Source of the DNA: Lingula anatina | Lineage: Eukaryota > Brachiopoda > Lingulata > Lingulida > Lingulidae | NCBI RefSeq assembly: GCF_001039355.2 | Contig: NW_019775757.1 | Location: 164,423-223,430 of the forward strand | Direction: 5' to 3' | Length of the DNA: 59,008 bases | Shown: positions 12,201-22,780 of the stretch, piece by piece | Position numbering within the stretch: the stretch's first letter is position 1 | How the letters are laid out: each line of letters starts with the position of its first letter | Translations under genes and position numbers: made by a program | Notes under the pieces: model-generated | What the model was told of the DNA's origin: nothing | Seen by the model: the letters and a program-made list of their open reading frames with translations, nothing else | Database searches by the model: none

Positions 12201-15200
12201 ATTTTACTGGTTCTACCTGTACTTCAAATCAGAGAGGGAATATTTTTAGATTAAAAGGATTTTTACTCTGTATATAAAATCTTTAGCTCTGCCATACTCG
12301 TGCTAATATCACAGATCTGAAGTAAAGAATACTTCTGTGCTAATGTTTAAAGCTTATGGTATATCACTGAATGTTGTCAGAAAATATTTACAAAAATAGT
12401 TTGGACCAGAGTCGAATATGAGGGTGTATATAGGAGGTAAAATTAAAATTGAACATAAATTTAAATGGCTTTTGGATAAGTTATATAGGCATTTCATTAT
12501 AAACGGTTTAAAATATTTAAAGAATTATAAAATCATAAGCTTGCAAATATGTGACCAACAAAGATGGTGTTGCAACAGCAGCATTATTGGCTCTAAACAC
12601 TATATATATATAAAAAAACAAAACAAAATGTTAATTAACAGGCTAAAAATTGTTTTTATTACTTTCAGCTCCAGATGTTTCACCCAAACCAGTGAGCTCT
12701 ATGAGTGGTATTAAGGGGCCACCAGACACTGTTTGCCATGCTCCTCAAACAAGACCACAAAGGGGGTTGTCACATACACAGGTAAGCACTTTTTGAATGG
12801 AGATGAAAAAGTAACCATAAATGTTGAGTAGTCAAAAGTTTTTTAAAAAATTAGATAGAAATAGAGAAGATTTTAATGTTATTAGGATGTTCAAAATTTT
12901 TGAAGCGTTATCAAATTGTTTTTTTTTCCTTTTCTGCAGAGCTCTTCTTTTCCACAAGGAAATTCTAAATACGGGCCAGTCCACAGGTTGGTCACCAGTA
13001 CAAGCTCCGTACCTGGGACAGGGAGTAGCGGTGGAAGTGACGGCTGGAAGGAGCTGAGTGTCGGCTCCGTCGTCGAAGTTTTAGGAAACCCTCCGCAGTA
13101 TGGAGTCATTCGATGGATAGGGACCATTCCCGAAGCCAAAGACCCCACCAAATTAATCGCCGGAATTGAAATGGTAAGTGAGCATGCTGTTTTTGCAATT
13201 ATTTCTGGACTCATACTAGCATATAGATGTTTTTGCTTATTGCCCCAAGTATAATGTTTTTGAAATAGCTTCATATGTCACTTTATTATTATTATTATTA
13301 TTATTATGTTTAATATATTGTGTGTGTGTGTTTAATTATTGCTTTTAATGGCCCTAAACATTTGGGGTTTCTTTCATATAAAAATAAATATTACACTAAT
13401 ATATTGTGTGTGTTAGACCATGACAGATATTCTAAGAGCACATTCAGAACAGCGGACTAACAGATTCATGGATCAAATATGGCCAACCCACTTGAATGCT
13501 TGTTGCATAATCTACTTAATGTCCAAACGGGAATTTAGCGACAAGCTGTTTAGTGGGTTGCCATATTTGATCCACAGATCTGTTAGTCTGCGGTTCTGAA
13601 TGCGCTCTAACTTATCTTCCAGGAAGAGGAAGGACCGGCCTGCACTGATGGTGTATTTGGTAAAAGACGACTGTTCACTTGTCAGCCAAAGAAAGCTTTC
13701 TTCACATATCTAACCAAGTGCAGGAAGGACCAGAGATTTGCTGAAAGCTCTAAACTTGTGGACAGAAGTCATAGTCAGAGTAAGATGCAATTTTTTAAAG
13801 AAAATATTTTATTTATCAAGTCAATTTTTAAGGCTTATGCACAGGGAAGTTGCAAATATCTGAGGTTTCCAAGTTAATGAATGAATTTTGATTTAAAAAC
13901 ATTAGCATGAATTTGGGGAATTTCTTTTTCATTAAAACCAAGTATTTCAAAGGAATATGCAAAGCACCAATTATTATTTCCCTCATTTCAAACTGAAATT
14001 TCTAAAATCAGCTATAACATTTATTTTATTTTCACAATCATCTTTTTACCTCCCAGCATTCGGTAGTGAAGAAAGCCCAGACATCCCAGGAAAAATACCG
14101 CCCCCTGAGCAGGTCAGCCACGAGGTAGAGAAATATACGGGGAAACGTAAGGGAATCCAGGGGCACCACAATTCCTGTTATCTGGACTCCACGCTCTTCT
14201 CCATGTTCTCCTTCTCCTTTGTTTTTGACGAGTTACTGTTTCGTCCCAGGAACGGAGGGGACATCTCGGATTACCAGGAGCTTCAGACTGTGATCAGGGA
14301 AGGAATTGTCAACCCTCTGAGGCAGTAAGTGTTTAGGGCAATGGCCCTGTTGAGTGATGTGTTGATGGGTGCTAGCTCTCATTGGCCCCATTCAGATATA
14401 GATGATCCGAGCAGTAACTGGTAGGGAGCTTAATCTAAAATAAAATTCATTTGAATCAAACACCTTGATGATTTTTGCTCATTCACATTTTAACTTTTAT
14501 TATTATTGAAAACATTTATAGAAAAATTGATTTCTCTGCACTCTTATCCTATTAAATGCATTGCAGGTCCTTCTACGTCCGAGCAGACAAAATACTGAAA
14601 CTGAGAGCAATGCTGGACAGACTGGGCTCCATCAAAGGAATGATGAGTGAAGAAAAAGGTGGGAAAGAATTAAATTTTTATATGATTTGTGCTGCCTTTT
14701 TGCCTTTTACTTCAAGTTGGCAATTGTTGATTTTAGGGGTACTTTTTTTTTTTTTTTTCACTTTCCATTATCAAAAATTCAGGAGATTATTTTTTTTCAG
14801 TGATTTTACGTAAACTTTTATTTTTGGATAGTATGAAGACTTTAATTGATGGAAGCTTCAAGAAATGTATAAGACTGTTAGATATCCTCTAAATTAAATA
14901 AAATCGAAAAAAATTTGTTCAAGTTGGAATATATGTTTACTTTTAAAGTCCATGTTCCTAAATGTGTATTTGTTTAAATTCATATTCAAGACCCTGAAGA
15001 ATTCCTCAACCTTTTGCTGAGTTTGATGAAAGCAGATCCATTCATAAAGCTGAGCAATGGCACGGAGTCTTATCTGTACCAGCTGTTTCTAGAGAGAGAC
15101 GAGAGACTGAGGTTGCCAACCACGCAAAACTTGGTGGAGCTGTCCTTCTTTCAATCTAATATCAAACTAGCAGAGGTGTGTAAGAAGATTAAAAATGAAT

Positions 15201-16462
15201 AGAGTTTTAGAAAAAAAGAGAAAAGATCCATCTTAGAAACTCCTTGAATTTTGAATTTGGCAGTAGCATATGTTTATCAAAATAGCAGAGGTGAGTCTGC
15301 AGATTGAAAACTGATAATAATGAAATAAAAAGGAAATTAGAACTTGCGGGAGCAGTTCTTTCAGTCTGGCATGAAACAAGCAGAGGCAAGTTTGCTCTTT
15401 TAAAATTATATTACTTTGAGAAGGAAGAGAGGAGACCAATCTGAGCAACTCGGCAGAGCTCAGTTTTTCAGCTTAGAACCAAGCTATCCAAGATTCATTT
15501 ATTTATTTATCTATGAGAAAGTTATTGGTATGACAACATTAGAATGGAGACTAATATAAGACTAATTACACTAAACCTGATAGAGCTGAACTATTTTGGT
15601 GTCAGACCACCAGTAGTTGAAGTGAGTTGCCTTGAGGAGTATTGCTGTACCATTATATAATGCAGAGACCTCTCTCTTAGCACTCCCACTAAACTTTGCA
15701 GAAATCATACTTATTAACTTAGTTAAGATGATTAGATAAAACAGCCATAATTTTGAGACAGACAAGATACTTAATACGCATCACACAAAACTAGGAAGAG
15801 CTGTCTTTTATTTACCATGATATTAAACTAGCTAAGGTAAGTTGACATGTTAAAAGTAAAGATGGAAGATCAGTCAAATTTATCATGTACGCTGCTTCAT
15901 TCTGGAAATGTTCAATGCTGATGAATCTTAAGTGAACATGAAGTCCTGAATTATCAGAAGCAACAATCAGCATGGCCATGACAAGGTATTAAGAGCCAAC
16001 TTTACCTTCCACATGCTTTGTGCTTATGATATATCACTTATACATTGCTCTTTGGCAAGATCGGGATATTCATAACTAATCCATGATCTCCAGCACCAGA
16101 GAGGAGCACTCTGCACCAGTTGAGACCTGTGTTAATAACCGCACAGAAATCTGATGCAGAGCTGTTGTTTCTTTGGGCGGATGGAAAATTATCTGAGGTA
16201 AGTCAGCAAATTTTAAGTAAGGCTAGGCAAAACATGTAAGTTTCTTTATGGCAGTTCTCTGTAAACAAGAAGGGTAAATAAATATTTTTTGATAAAAATT
16301 TGTTTAGTAATTTATTTGTTTTCAGCATTTTTTTGAGGAGGGGGTTGTCAAATTTACAGTGTGGACTTTTTTGTTAGATCAGTTGTTAATTTCTCCCACT
16401 TACCAGTGCCAATACTCAATACATCCCCCCTCCCCCCCCCNTTTTTTTTTTTTTTTTTTTTT

Positions 16463-16505
<43 letters not shown>

Positions 16506-19500
16506 TTATTTTTTTTTTTTTTGGTTTTTTTTTTTTGTTTTTTTTTGTTGTTTTTTGTTTTTTTTTTTTTCACTTTACATTATCAAAAATTCAGGTGATT
16601 TTTTTTTCAGTGATTTTACGTAAACTTTTATTTTTGGATAGTATGAAGACTTTGATTGATGGAAGCTTCAAGAAATGTATAAGACTGTTAGATATCCTTT
16701 AAATTAAATAAAATCGAAAAAATTTGTTCAAGTTGGAATATATGTTTACTTTTAAGGTCCATGTTCCTAAATGTGTATTTGTTTAAATTCATATTCAAGA
16801 CCCTGAAGAATTCCTCAACCTTTTGCTGAGTTTGATGAAAGCAGATCCATTCATAAAGCTGAGCAATGGCACGGAGTCTTATCTGTACCAGCTGTTTCTA
16901 GAGAGAGACGAGAGACTGAGGTTACCAACCACGCAAAACTTGGTGGAGCTGTCCTTCTTTCAATCTAATATCAAACTAGCAGAGGTGTGTAAGAAGATTA
17001 AAAAGTAATAGAGTTTTAGAAAAAAAGAGAAAAGATCCATCTTAGAAACTCCTTGAATTTTGAATTTGGCAGTAGCATATGTTTATCAAAATAGCAGAGG
17101 TGAGTTTGCAGATTAAAAACTGATAATAATGAAATAAAAAGGAAACTACACAGAACTTGTGGGAGCTGTTCTTTCAGTCTGGCATGAAACAAGCAGAGGC
17201 AAGTTTGCTCTTTTAAAAATATATTACTTTTGAGAAGGAAGAGAGGAGACCATTCTGAACAACTCCACAGAGCTCAGTTTTCAGCCTAGAACCAAGCTAT
17301 CCAAGATCCATTTATTTATTTATTTATGAGAAAGTTACTAGTATGACAGCATTAGAATGGAGACTAATATAAGACTTATTACACTAAACCTGATAGAGCT
17401 GAACTATTCTGCTATCAGAGCACCAGTAGTTGAGTCGAGTTGCCTTGAGGAGTTTTGCTGTACTATTATATAATGCAGAGATCTCTCTCTCAGCACTCCC
17501 GCTAAACTTTGCAGAAATCGTACTTATTAACTTAGTTAAGATGATTAGATAAAACAGCCATAATTTTGAGACAGACAAGATACTTAATACGCATCACACA
17601 AAACTAGGAAGAGCTGTCTTTTATTTACCATGATATTAAACTAGCTAAGGTAAGTTGACATGTTAAAAGTAAAGATGGAAGATCAGTCAAATTTATCATG
17701 TACGCTGCTTCATTCTGGAAATGTTCAATGCTGATGAATCTTAAGTGAACATGAAGTCCTGAATTATCAGAAGCAACAATCAGCATGGCCATGACAAGGT
17801 AATAAGAGCCAACTTTACCTTCCACATGCTTTGTGCTTATGATATATCACTTATACATTGCTCTTTGGCAAGATCGGGATATTCATAACTAATCCATGAT
17901 CTCCAGCACCAGAGAGGAGCACTCTGCACCAGTTGAGATCTGTGTTAATAACCGCACAGAAATCTGATGCAGAGCTGTTGTTTCTTTGGGTGGATGGAAA
18001 ATTATCTGAGGTAAGTCAGCAAATTTTAAGTAATGCCAGGCAAAACTTATGAGTTTGTTTAAGAGGGGTGAATCTGTGTAAACAGGATTGGTAAACAATT
18101 TTTTTCTGATAAAATTGTTCAATTATTTTTGCATTTTCAGCTTTTTTTGTTTTGTTTTGTTTTGTTTTTTGGAGGGGTCCAAGTTACAGCGTGGGTCATT
18201 TTAGAGCATAAAAACAATAACATTGTTCTTTTCTTAGATCAGTTGTAAATTTCTCCCACTTACTAATGCCAATACTTAATGCGTCCCCTCCCCCCCCTCC
18301 CCCCCCCAAAAAAAAAGAAATTAAATCATTATAATAAATATACCAAAAGTGGTAAACTTGTTTGTTTCCACAAACTTAGGGTAGTGTCATTAACCAACTG
18401 ATCATTTTTGTGCACAAGGATTAAGGTAAGTATGCAAATTTAAAGTATCAAGCTTTTTAATGCAGGTTAAGGTAAGTGTTCCCATAAGAGCTGACGGAAT
18501 ATAATTTCTTGAAGGGCTTGATCAGAACGATGGGCAAAGTTACATGGCTATTATTATGTTGTTTGTTTTAGATCCCAGCTTGTCTGATCATCCAGATGCC
18601 AAGGTTTGGTAAGGATTACAAGATGTATGATAGAATACAGCCTTCACCGTACCTGGACATTACTGACATCATGGAGAATGGTAAGTTATGTGGAAGGTTT
18701 TATAGAAGGCACGTGTGGATGAAAATTAGATGTTGAAAACACTGTTTAGTATTAATAAAATGTAGGGCACATTATTTCAGAAAATTTGTTTTCCTTGACA
18801 TGCATGTTTTTGTAATTGATGTTTTATAAAGGTTTATTTTATTTTAAACAAACAGTATGCCAAAGTGGCCCTTCTTTCTCGTATATCATATCATGCAGTG
18901 TGTTATTTTGACACAAAACGATCTATGTTTCAAAAATTGTTTTGCATGTCCTTGATAGACAAAAGAAGTTGTCTTTCATTCACTTATTATTCATAGAATC
19001 AGTTGTTAGTGTGTCCTGCATATACATGTAACTGAAAATATGAATCAGACATTGAGCAATTCCATAACTAGTTATTCTAAGTATATTATAGTCATTGTTA
19101 TAACCACTTTTAAAGGTATAAGAGAATGTAACATCTGTGGAGGACTTGCTGTGTATGAGTGTAAGGAATGCTATGAACATTTTGGAACCAGCCTCAGCAA
19201 ACTGGCCTTCTGTGAAGACTGCAAATATGTGGTAAGTGAAGTAATCTTTAAGTTAGTAATTTTTGTCTGTCAAACCAGAGTATATCATTATCTTTATTTT
19301 TTTTTTTCAACATTCAGAGGAGTAGTTGTTCATTTTGCGCAAAAACCAACATTTGTCTCATTTACAGGGTAAGATGCATGACAAGGCAGATTTTTTAATG
19401 TTTTTGCAGTTGGAAGAAAGCAAAATCAATAAAATCTACAAAAATGTCATAATTAAGCAGTGATTTAAAATGCACAAACTTTGTGATCTATAGCACATTT

Positions 19501-19961
19501 GTCAAAAAAAATAACATAAATATAATAAATGATTTATGATTGTGATTTTTCTCCTTTATCTTTTCATCAGACTCATAAACATGTCAAAAGGTCCAAGCAC
19601 CAGCCTAAGGAGATAAAGGTCTCAAAGGACTACTTGGACTATTTAGAGGACTTGAACCGAGCAGGAAAACCCACAGATTCAGAACACCTACCAATTCCAA
19701 GAGAAACTATGGAGCTGTTTGCCATTCTGTGCATTGAGACCTCCCATTATGTGGCATTTGTGAAAGCTGGATGTGATCCCGACGCTATCTGGATGTTCTT
19801 TGATTCCATGGCAGATAGAATGGGTAAATTGAATTTATATGGAGGGATTGTTTAATTTTAATGTGGTAGGGAAGATACGTTTCCAAAAAAGAGTTTTCTC
19901 TTCTGTTTTTGAGTTGATGACACACATTGGTAATGGCTATAGACCATTGTAGGTTCTTTAA

Positions 19962-19994
<33 letters not shown>

Positions 19995-22048
19995 CCTCTC
20001 TCTCTTTCTCTCTCCCTCTCTCTCTTTCTCTCAGACACACACACACACAGACACAACTTTGTGCGTCATACTGCTGGTTACTGTCTATAACAGACTTCAC
20101 TTTCACTTCACAGGGGCAGAATCGGGGTACAACATCCCCGAGGTCCGTGTTGTAGAAGAGCTCCCACTGTGGCTGTCACCAGAAATGCAGGACAACATCA
20201 ATTCCATAAAGCAGGACAAGGATCTACCAGGCATGATGCGAAGAGTGCTGTGCGACGGCTACCTTTGCTTCTACCAGAGCCGCGATGTCATGATGTACAA
20301 GTGACCAGTCTTGAGGGTGAAGTTTCTTTGCTATACTACATCCAAGTAGTATTAAGGCATCGAATCCTGATAGCTGGGCTTGTGAATCTGCTCGNTAGAC
20401 TTTAAATAAATATATTATTATTATTATTATTATTAAGGCATGTGTGGATGAAAATTAGATGTTGAAAACACTGTTTAGTATTAATGAAATGTAGGGCACA
20501 TTATTTCAGAATATTTGTTTTCCTTGACATGCATGTTTTTGTAATTGATCTTTTGTAAATGAATGTTTATTTTATTTTAAACAAACTACAGTATGCCAAA
20601 GCGGCCCCTCTTTCTCATATATCATATCATGCAGTGTGTTATTTTGACACAAAACGATTTATGTTTCAAAATTGTTTTGCATGTCCTTGATAGACGAAAG
20701 AAGTTGTCTTTCATTCACTTATTATTCATAGAATCAGATGTTAGTGTATCCATGTACATGTAACTGAAAATATGAATCAGACATTGAGCAATTTTATAAC
20801 TAGTTATTCTAAATATATTATAGTCATTGTTATAACCACTTTTAAAGGTATAAGAGAATGTAACATCTGTGGAGGACTTGCTGTGTATGAGTGTAAGGAA
20901 TGCTACGAACATTTTGGAACCAGCCTCAGCAAACTGGCCTTCTGTGAAGACTGCAAATATGTGGTAAGTGAAGTAATCTTTAAGTTAGTAATTTTTGTCT
21001 GTCAAACCAGAGTATATCATTATCTTTATTTTATTTTATTTTTTTTCAACATTCAGAGGAGTAGTTGTTCATTTTGCGCAAAAACCAACATTTGTCACAT
21101 TTACAGGGTAAGATGCATGACAAGGCAGATTTTTTAATGTTATTGCAGTTGGAAGAAAAAAAAGCAAAATCAATAAAATCTACAAAAATGTCATAATTAA
21201 GCAGTGATTTAAAATGCACAAACTTTGTGATCTATAGCACATTTGTCGAAAAAAATAACATAAATATAATAAATGATTTATGATTGTGATTTTTCTCCTT
21301 TATCTTTTCATCAGACTCATAAACATGTCAAAAGGTCCAAGCACCAGCCTAAGGAGATAAAGGTCTCAAAGGACTACTTGGACTATTTAGAGGACTTGAA
21401 CCGAGCAGGAAAACCCACAGATTCAGAACACCTACCAATTCCAAGAGAAACTATGGAGCTGTTTGCCATTCTGTGCATTGAGACCTCCCATTATGTGGCA
21501 TTTGTGAAAGCTGGATGTGATCCCAACGCTATCTGGATGTTCTTTGATTCCATGGCAGATAGAATGGGTAAATTGAATTTATATGGAGGGATTGTTTAAT
21601 TTTAATGTGGTAGGGAAGATACGTTTCCAAAAAAGAGTTTTCTCTTCTGTTTTTGAGTTGATGACACACATTGGTAAGGGCTATAGACCATTGTAGGTTC
21701 TTTAACTCTCTTTCTCTCTCTCTCTCTCTTTCTCTCTCCCTCTCTCTCTTTCTCTCTCCCTCTCTCTCTTTCTCTCAGACACACACACACACAGACACAA
21801 CTTTGTGCGTCATACTGCTGGTTACTGTCTATAACAGACTTCACTTTCACTTCACAGGGGCAGAATCGGGGTACAACATCCCCGAGGTCCGTGTTGTAGA
21901 AGAGCTCCCACTGTGGCTGTCACCAGAAATGCAGGACAACATCAATTCCATAAAGCAGGACAAGGATCTACCAGGCATGATGCGAAGAGTGCTGTGCGAC
22001 GGCTACCTTTGCTTCTACCAGAGCCGCGATGTCATGATGTACAAGTGA
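5243..22048 (+). CDS. CYLD: CYLD-type deubiquitinase, whole gene
   Basis: Taking one copy of each duplicated part, 14 exons join in phase to about 964 residues, close to the 956 of human CYLD. Domain order: a short conserved N-terminus, CAP-Gly 1 and 2, a linker, CAP-Gly 3, then the USP domain with a B-box-like zinc insert. The catalytic triad is visible: Cys in [13 protein letters not shown] (about residue 601), His in [12 protein letters not shown] and Asp in FFDSMADRM. By family knowledge CYLD removes K63- and M1-linked ubiquitin chains from TRAF, NEMO and RIPK substrates and dampens NF-kB and JNK signalling in the cytoplasm. The C-terminus ends in MMYK, as CYLD ends in LYK. Three blocks are duplicated around single Ns (5', USP middle, 3' end), probably by assembly. 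Introns are 0.1-2.8 kb. Confidence 0.93.
6611..7669 (+). CDS. CYLD: CYLD N-terminal exons, copy 2
   Basis: Exons 6611-7096 and 7355-7669 repeat copy 1. The second half of the first exon and the whole second exon are almost identical in protein, whereas the first 60 or so residues differ clearly ([18 protein letters not shown] against [18 protein letters not shown], and a different start; ATG 6611 or 6629). This copy is the one nearest exon 3, so a transcript that starts here needs no skipping. Either a second allele left in the assembly or a real alternative first-exon pair. Confidence 0.8.
7860..8370. mobile_element. PIF/Harbinger-like MITE, 511 bp
   Basis: The ends AGGGGCCCGCACAC and GTGCGGGGTGCT are inverted repeats, and the similarity continues inward for over 40 bp through GGCGCGCGCCACTTGCGCTG. 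It is flanked by TTA on both sides (7857-7859, 8371-8373), the target site typical of PIF/Harbinger elements. GC-rich compared with its surroundings; no transposase. It lies in the CYLD intron before exon 3. Confidence 0.85.
9113..12781 (+). CDS. CYLD: CYLD exons 3-5: end of CAP-Gly 2 and linker
   Basis: Exons 9113-9236, 9645-9914 and 12669-12781. Exon 3 completes CAP-Gly 2 ([20 protein letters not shown]). Exon 4 is a charged linker with a short coiled-coil-like run ([17 protein letters not shown]) and a Ser/Pro/Gly-rich tail; in other CYLD proteins this region carries phosphorylation and TRAF/NEMO binding sites, but I cannot assign a motif here. Exon 5 is proline-rich. The 2.75-kb intron 9915-12668 is AT-rich and shows no gene or clear repeat. 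Confidence 0.85.
12940..13779 (+). CDS. CYLD: CYLD exons 6-7: CAP-Gly 3
   Basis: Exons 12940-13173 and 13623-13779. [20 protein letters not shown] followed by [10 protein letters not shown], then [20 protein letters not shown], is the third CAP-Gly domain; in vertebrates this domain binds NEMO. The intron between the two exons carries a 172-bp MITE. Confidence 0.9.
13436..13607. mobile_element. MITE family B, 172 bp, TAA target site
   Basis: Ends GAGCACATTCAGAAC and the reverse complement of GAGCGCATTCAGAACC, with similarity extending inward about 55 bp (GGATCAAATATGG). TAA flanks both ends. A related but longer element is at 53040-53427, so this is a family with PIF/Harbinger-like 3-bp TWA targets. 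Confidence 0.85.
14057..14658 (+). CDS. CYLD: CYLD exons 8-9: start of the USP domain with the catalytic cysteine
   Basis: Exons 14057-14324 and 14567-14658. Exon 8 holds [19 protein letters not shown], the catalytic Cys box, with the Cys at about residue 601 of the reconstructed chain, the same number as in human CYLD. It ends [10 protein letters not shown]. Exon 9 gives [14 protein letters not shown] and MMSEEK; with the next exon it reads EEKDPEEFLN, as in vertebrates. Confidence 0.92.
14991..15175 (+). CDS. CYLD: CYLD exon 10, copy 1 (USP palm segment)
   Basis: [20 protein letters not shown] ... [20 protein letters not shown], ending in [18 protein letters not shown] and a GTGTGT donor, phase 1 in and 0 out. 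It corresponds to the segment ending NSNLKFAE in vertebrate CYLD. Downstream lies a series of decayed copies of its last 50 bases. Confidence 0.9.
15231..16197 (+). repeat. Tandem shadow copies of the CYLD exon 10 3' edge plus donor (block 1)
   Basis: After the real donor at 15175/15176, copies of the last ~50 exon bases and the following donor region end at 15290 (gtgagt), 15385 (gcaagt), 15492 (no donor), 15621 (gtgagt), about 15727 (decayed), 15835 (gtaagt) and 16197 (gtaagt). Spacing is about 95-130 bp, the last gap being some three periods. In exon phase the 15385 unit reads [15 protein letters not shown] and the 15621 unit [17 protein letters not shown], both open; the 15290 and 15835 units contain a TAG; the 16197 unit reads [16 protein letters not shown]. 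The intronic side is conserved too (gtaagt.tgcaaatttta). Confidence 0.8.
16442..16570. repeat. T-rich low-complexity tract after an N
   Basis: About 130 bases of nearly pure T beginning at the single N (16441), which follows a C-run. It corresponds to the shorter T-run at 14742-14759, so it marks the left edge of the second copy of the USP block and a likely contig end. Confidence 0.85.
16800..16984 (+). CDS. CYLD: CYLD exon 10, copy 2
   Basis: Same protein as 14991-15175 to the residue. It enters in phase 1 and leaves in phase 0, so it cannot follow copy 1 in one message without breaking the frame; only one can be used. This favours an assembly or allelic duplication over a real exon repeat. 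Confidence 0.85.
17041..18477 (+). repeat. Shadow copies of the exon 10 edge (block 2 and extra units)
   Basis: The block 1 series is repeated with substitutions. Here the second unit reads [17 protein letters not shown] before a gcaagt donor, and the unit whose donor was gtgagt in block 1 now has TCGAGT, so that donor is lost. After the unit ending at 18010 (gtaagt) two further donor-like units end at 18425 and 18471, both followed by gtaagt. Confidence 0.75.
18572..18680 (+). CDS. CYLD: CYLD exon 11 (single copy)
   Basis: [20 protein letters not shown] then [13 protein letters not shown], matching the vertebrate segment [19 protein letters not shown]. Phase 0 in, 1 out. It is the only USP exon between the two duplicated blocks that occurs once. 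Confidence 0.92.
19116..20304 (+). CDS. CYLD: CYLD C-terminal exons, copy 1
   Basis: Exons 19116-19231, 19571-19823 and 20114-20304 (TGA). The first carries the zinc-binding insert ([20 protein letters not shown] ... CEDCKYV, followed by HKHVKR). The second has METLF-type text [20 protein letters not shown] with the catalytic His, and DSMADRM with the catalytic Asp. The last ends [14 protein letters not shown]. The copy is cut by a single N at 20395, 91 bases after the stop. A (TC)n/(AC)n run sits in the last intron. Confidence 0.88.
20848..22048 (+). CDS. CYLD: CYLD C-terminal exons, copy 2
   Basis: Exons 20848-20963, 21315-21567 and 21858-22048 repeat copy 1 with one residue change (CDPNAIW for CDPDAIW). 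Sequence after the stop continues past the point where copy 1 breaks off, so this is the complete 3' end. If both copies were truly in the genome, the gene would end at the first and the second would be a headless fragment. Confidence 0.85.
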
Positions 22049-22309
22049 CCAGTCTTGAGGGTGAAGTTTCTTTGCTATACTACATCCAAGTAGTATTAAG
22101 GCATCGAATCCTGATAGCTGGGCTTGTGAATCTGCTCGCTATGCCTATTCCAAGCCATTTCTTTTCAGCCGTGGTGCTATTCAAAGTCAAAATGGGTATC
22201 TTGCTCATTGGTAAGAGCCCCCCCCCCCCCTCCTGCCCCCCCCCTCCCTACCAGCTGGAGCAGTGCTAGTATTCACAGCACGAACACATTGGCGTGGTGC
22301 CTAACACCA

Positions 22310-22496
22310 CAGCCTGGTCCCAGTTTCACAAATAAACTTAAGTCAGTTCCCTGGCTTAGTTGACTAGGATTTCCATGAGAATGCTGTTACCCTGCTTCTG
22401 ATAGGGTAAGATTTGCCCATGTGATCATGTAACCTTGGTAATTAAGGTCTTTAACCAGGGTACCTGACTTAAGTTTTTTTGTGAAACCGGGGCCTG
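22310..22496. mobile_element. MITE, 187 bp, in the CYLD 3' flank
   Basis: Inverted ends CAG(C)CTGGTCCCAGTTTCAC and the reverse complement of CAGGCCCCGGTTTCAC, continuing through AAACTTAAGTCAG. No clear target duplication. The left arm contains an AATAAA on the plus strand. Confidence 0.75.
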
Positions 22497-22593
22497 ATCA
22501 CTAAATGTATACCTGTATATTCACTTAGAATCAAGTATCACTGCCTTCAACCACTATTATTTCATAGTGATGTCTGTAATGATATATTTCACT

Positions 22594-22780
22594 GAGAGGA
22601 TTCACATCGAGAAGAGACGAGGTCTAGCAAGGCCGAGACCTAAATATGGCGGACCTACATGAAAGGAAGACCGAGTAATCATTTAATGGTCTCTCAATGA
22701 CATTTAGGTCTTGTAATTAGGCCGCCATATTTAGGTCTCGGCCTTGCTAGACCTCGGCTCTGCTCGATGTGAATGCTCTC
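22594..22780. mobile_element. Palindromic MITE, 187 bp
   Basis: Both arms share ATTCACATCGAG and, further in, CGAGGTCTAGCAAGGCCGAG followed by ACCTAAATATGGCGG. Arms are about 60 bp. The outer end (GAGAGNATTCA) resembles MITE family B, but I see no clean target duplication. Confidence 0.75.

Noticed and set aside
15571-15765. Minus-strand frame in the CYLD intron (also at 17384-17578)
   Set aside because: It overlaps the shadow array, has no recognisable domain and appears twice only because the block is duplicated.
16359-16702. Phe-rich reading frames
   Set aside because: They translate the T-tract next to the N at 16441.
19927-20110. Reading frames rich in Ser/Leu or Arg/Glu over the TC/AC run (also at 21671-21850)
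   Set aside because: They are translations of simple repeats within the last CYLD intron.
20848-22048. A second, separate CYLD-like gene
   Set aside because: It has only the last three exons, near-identical introns and lies after a single N; a duplicate contig end explains it better.
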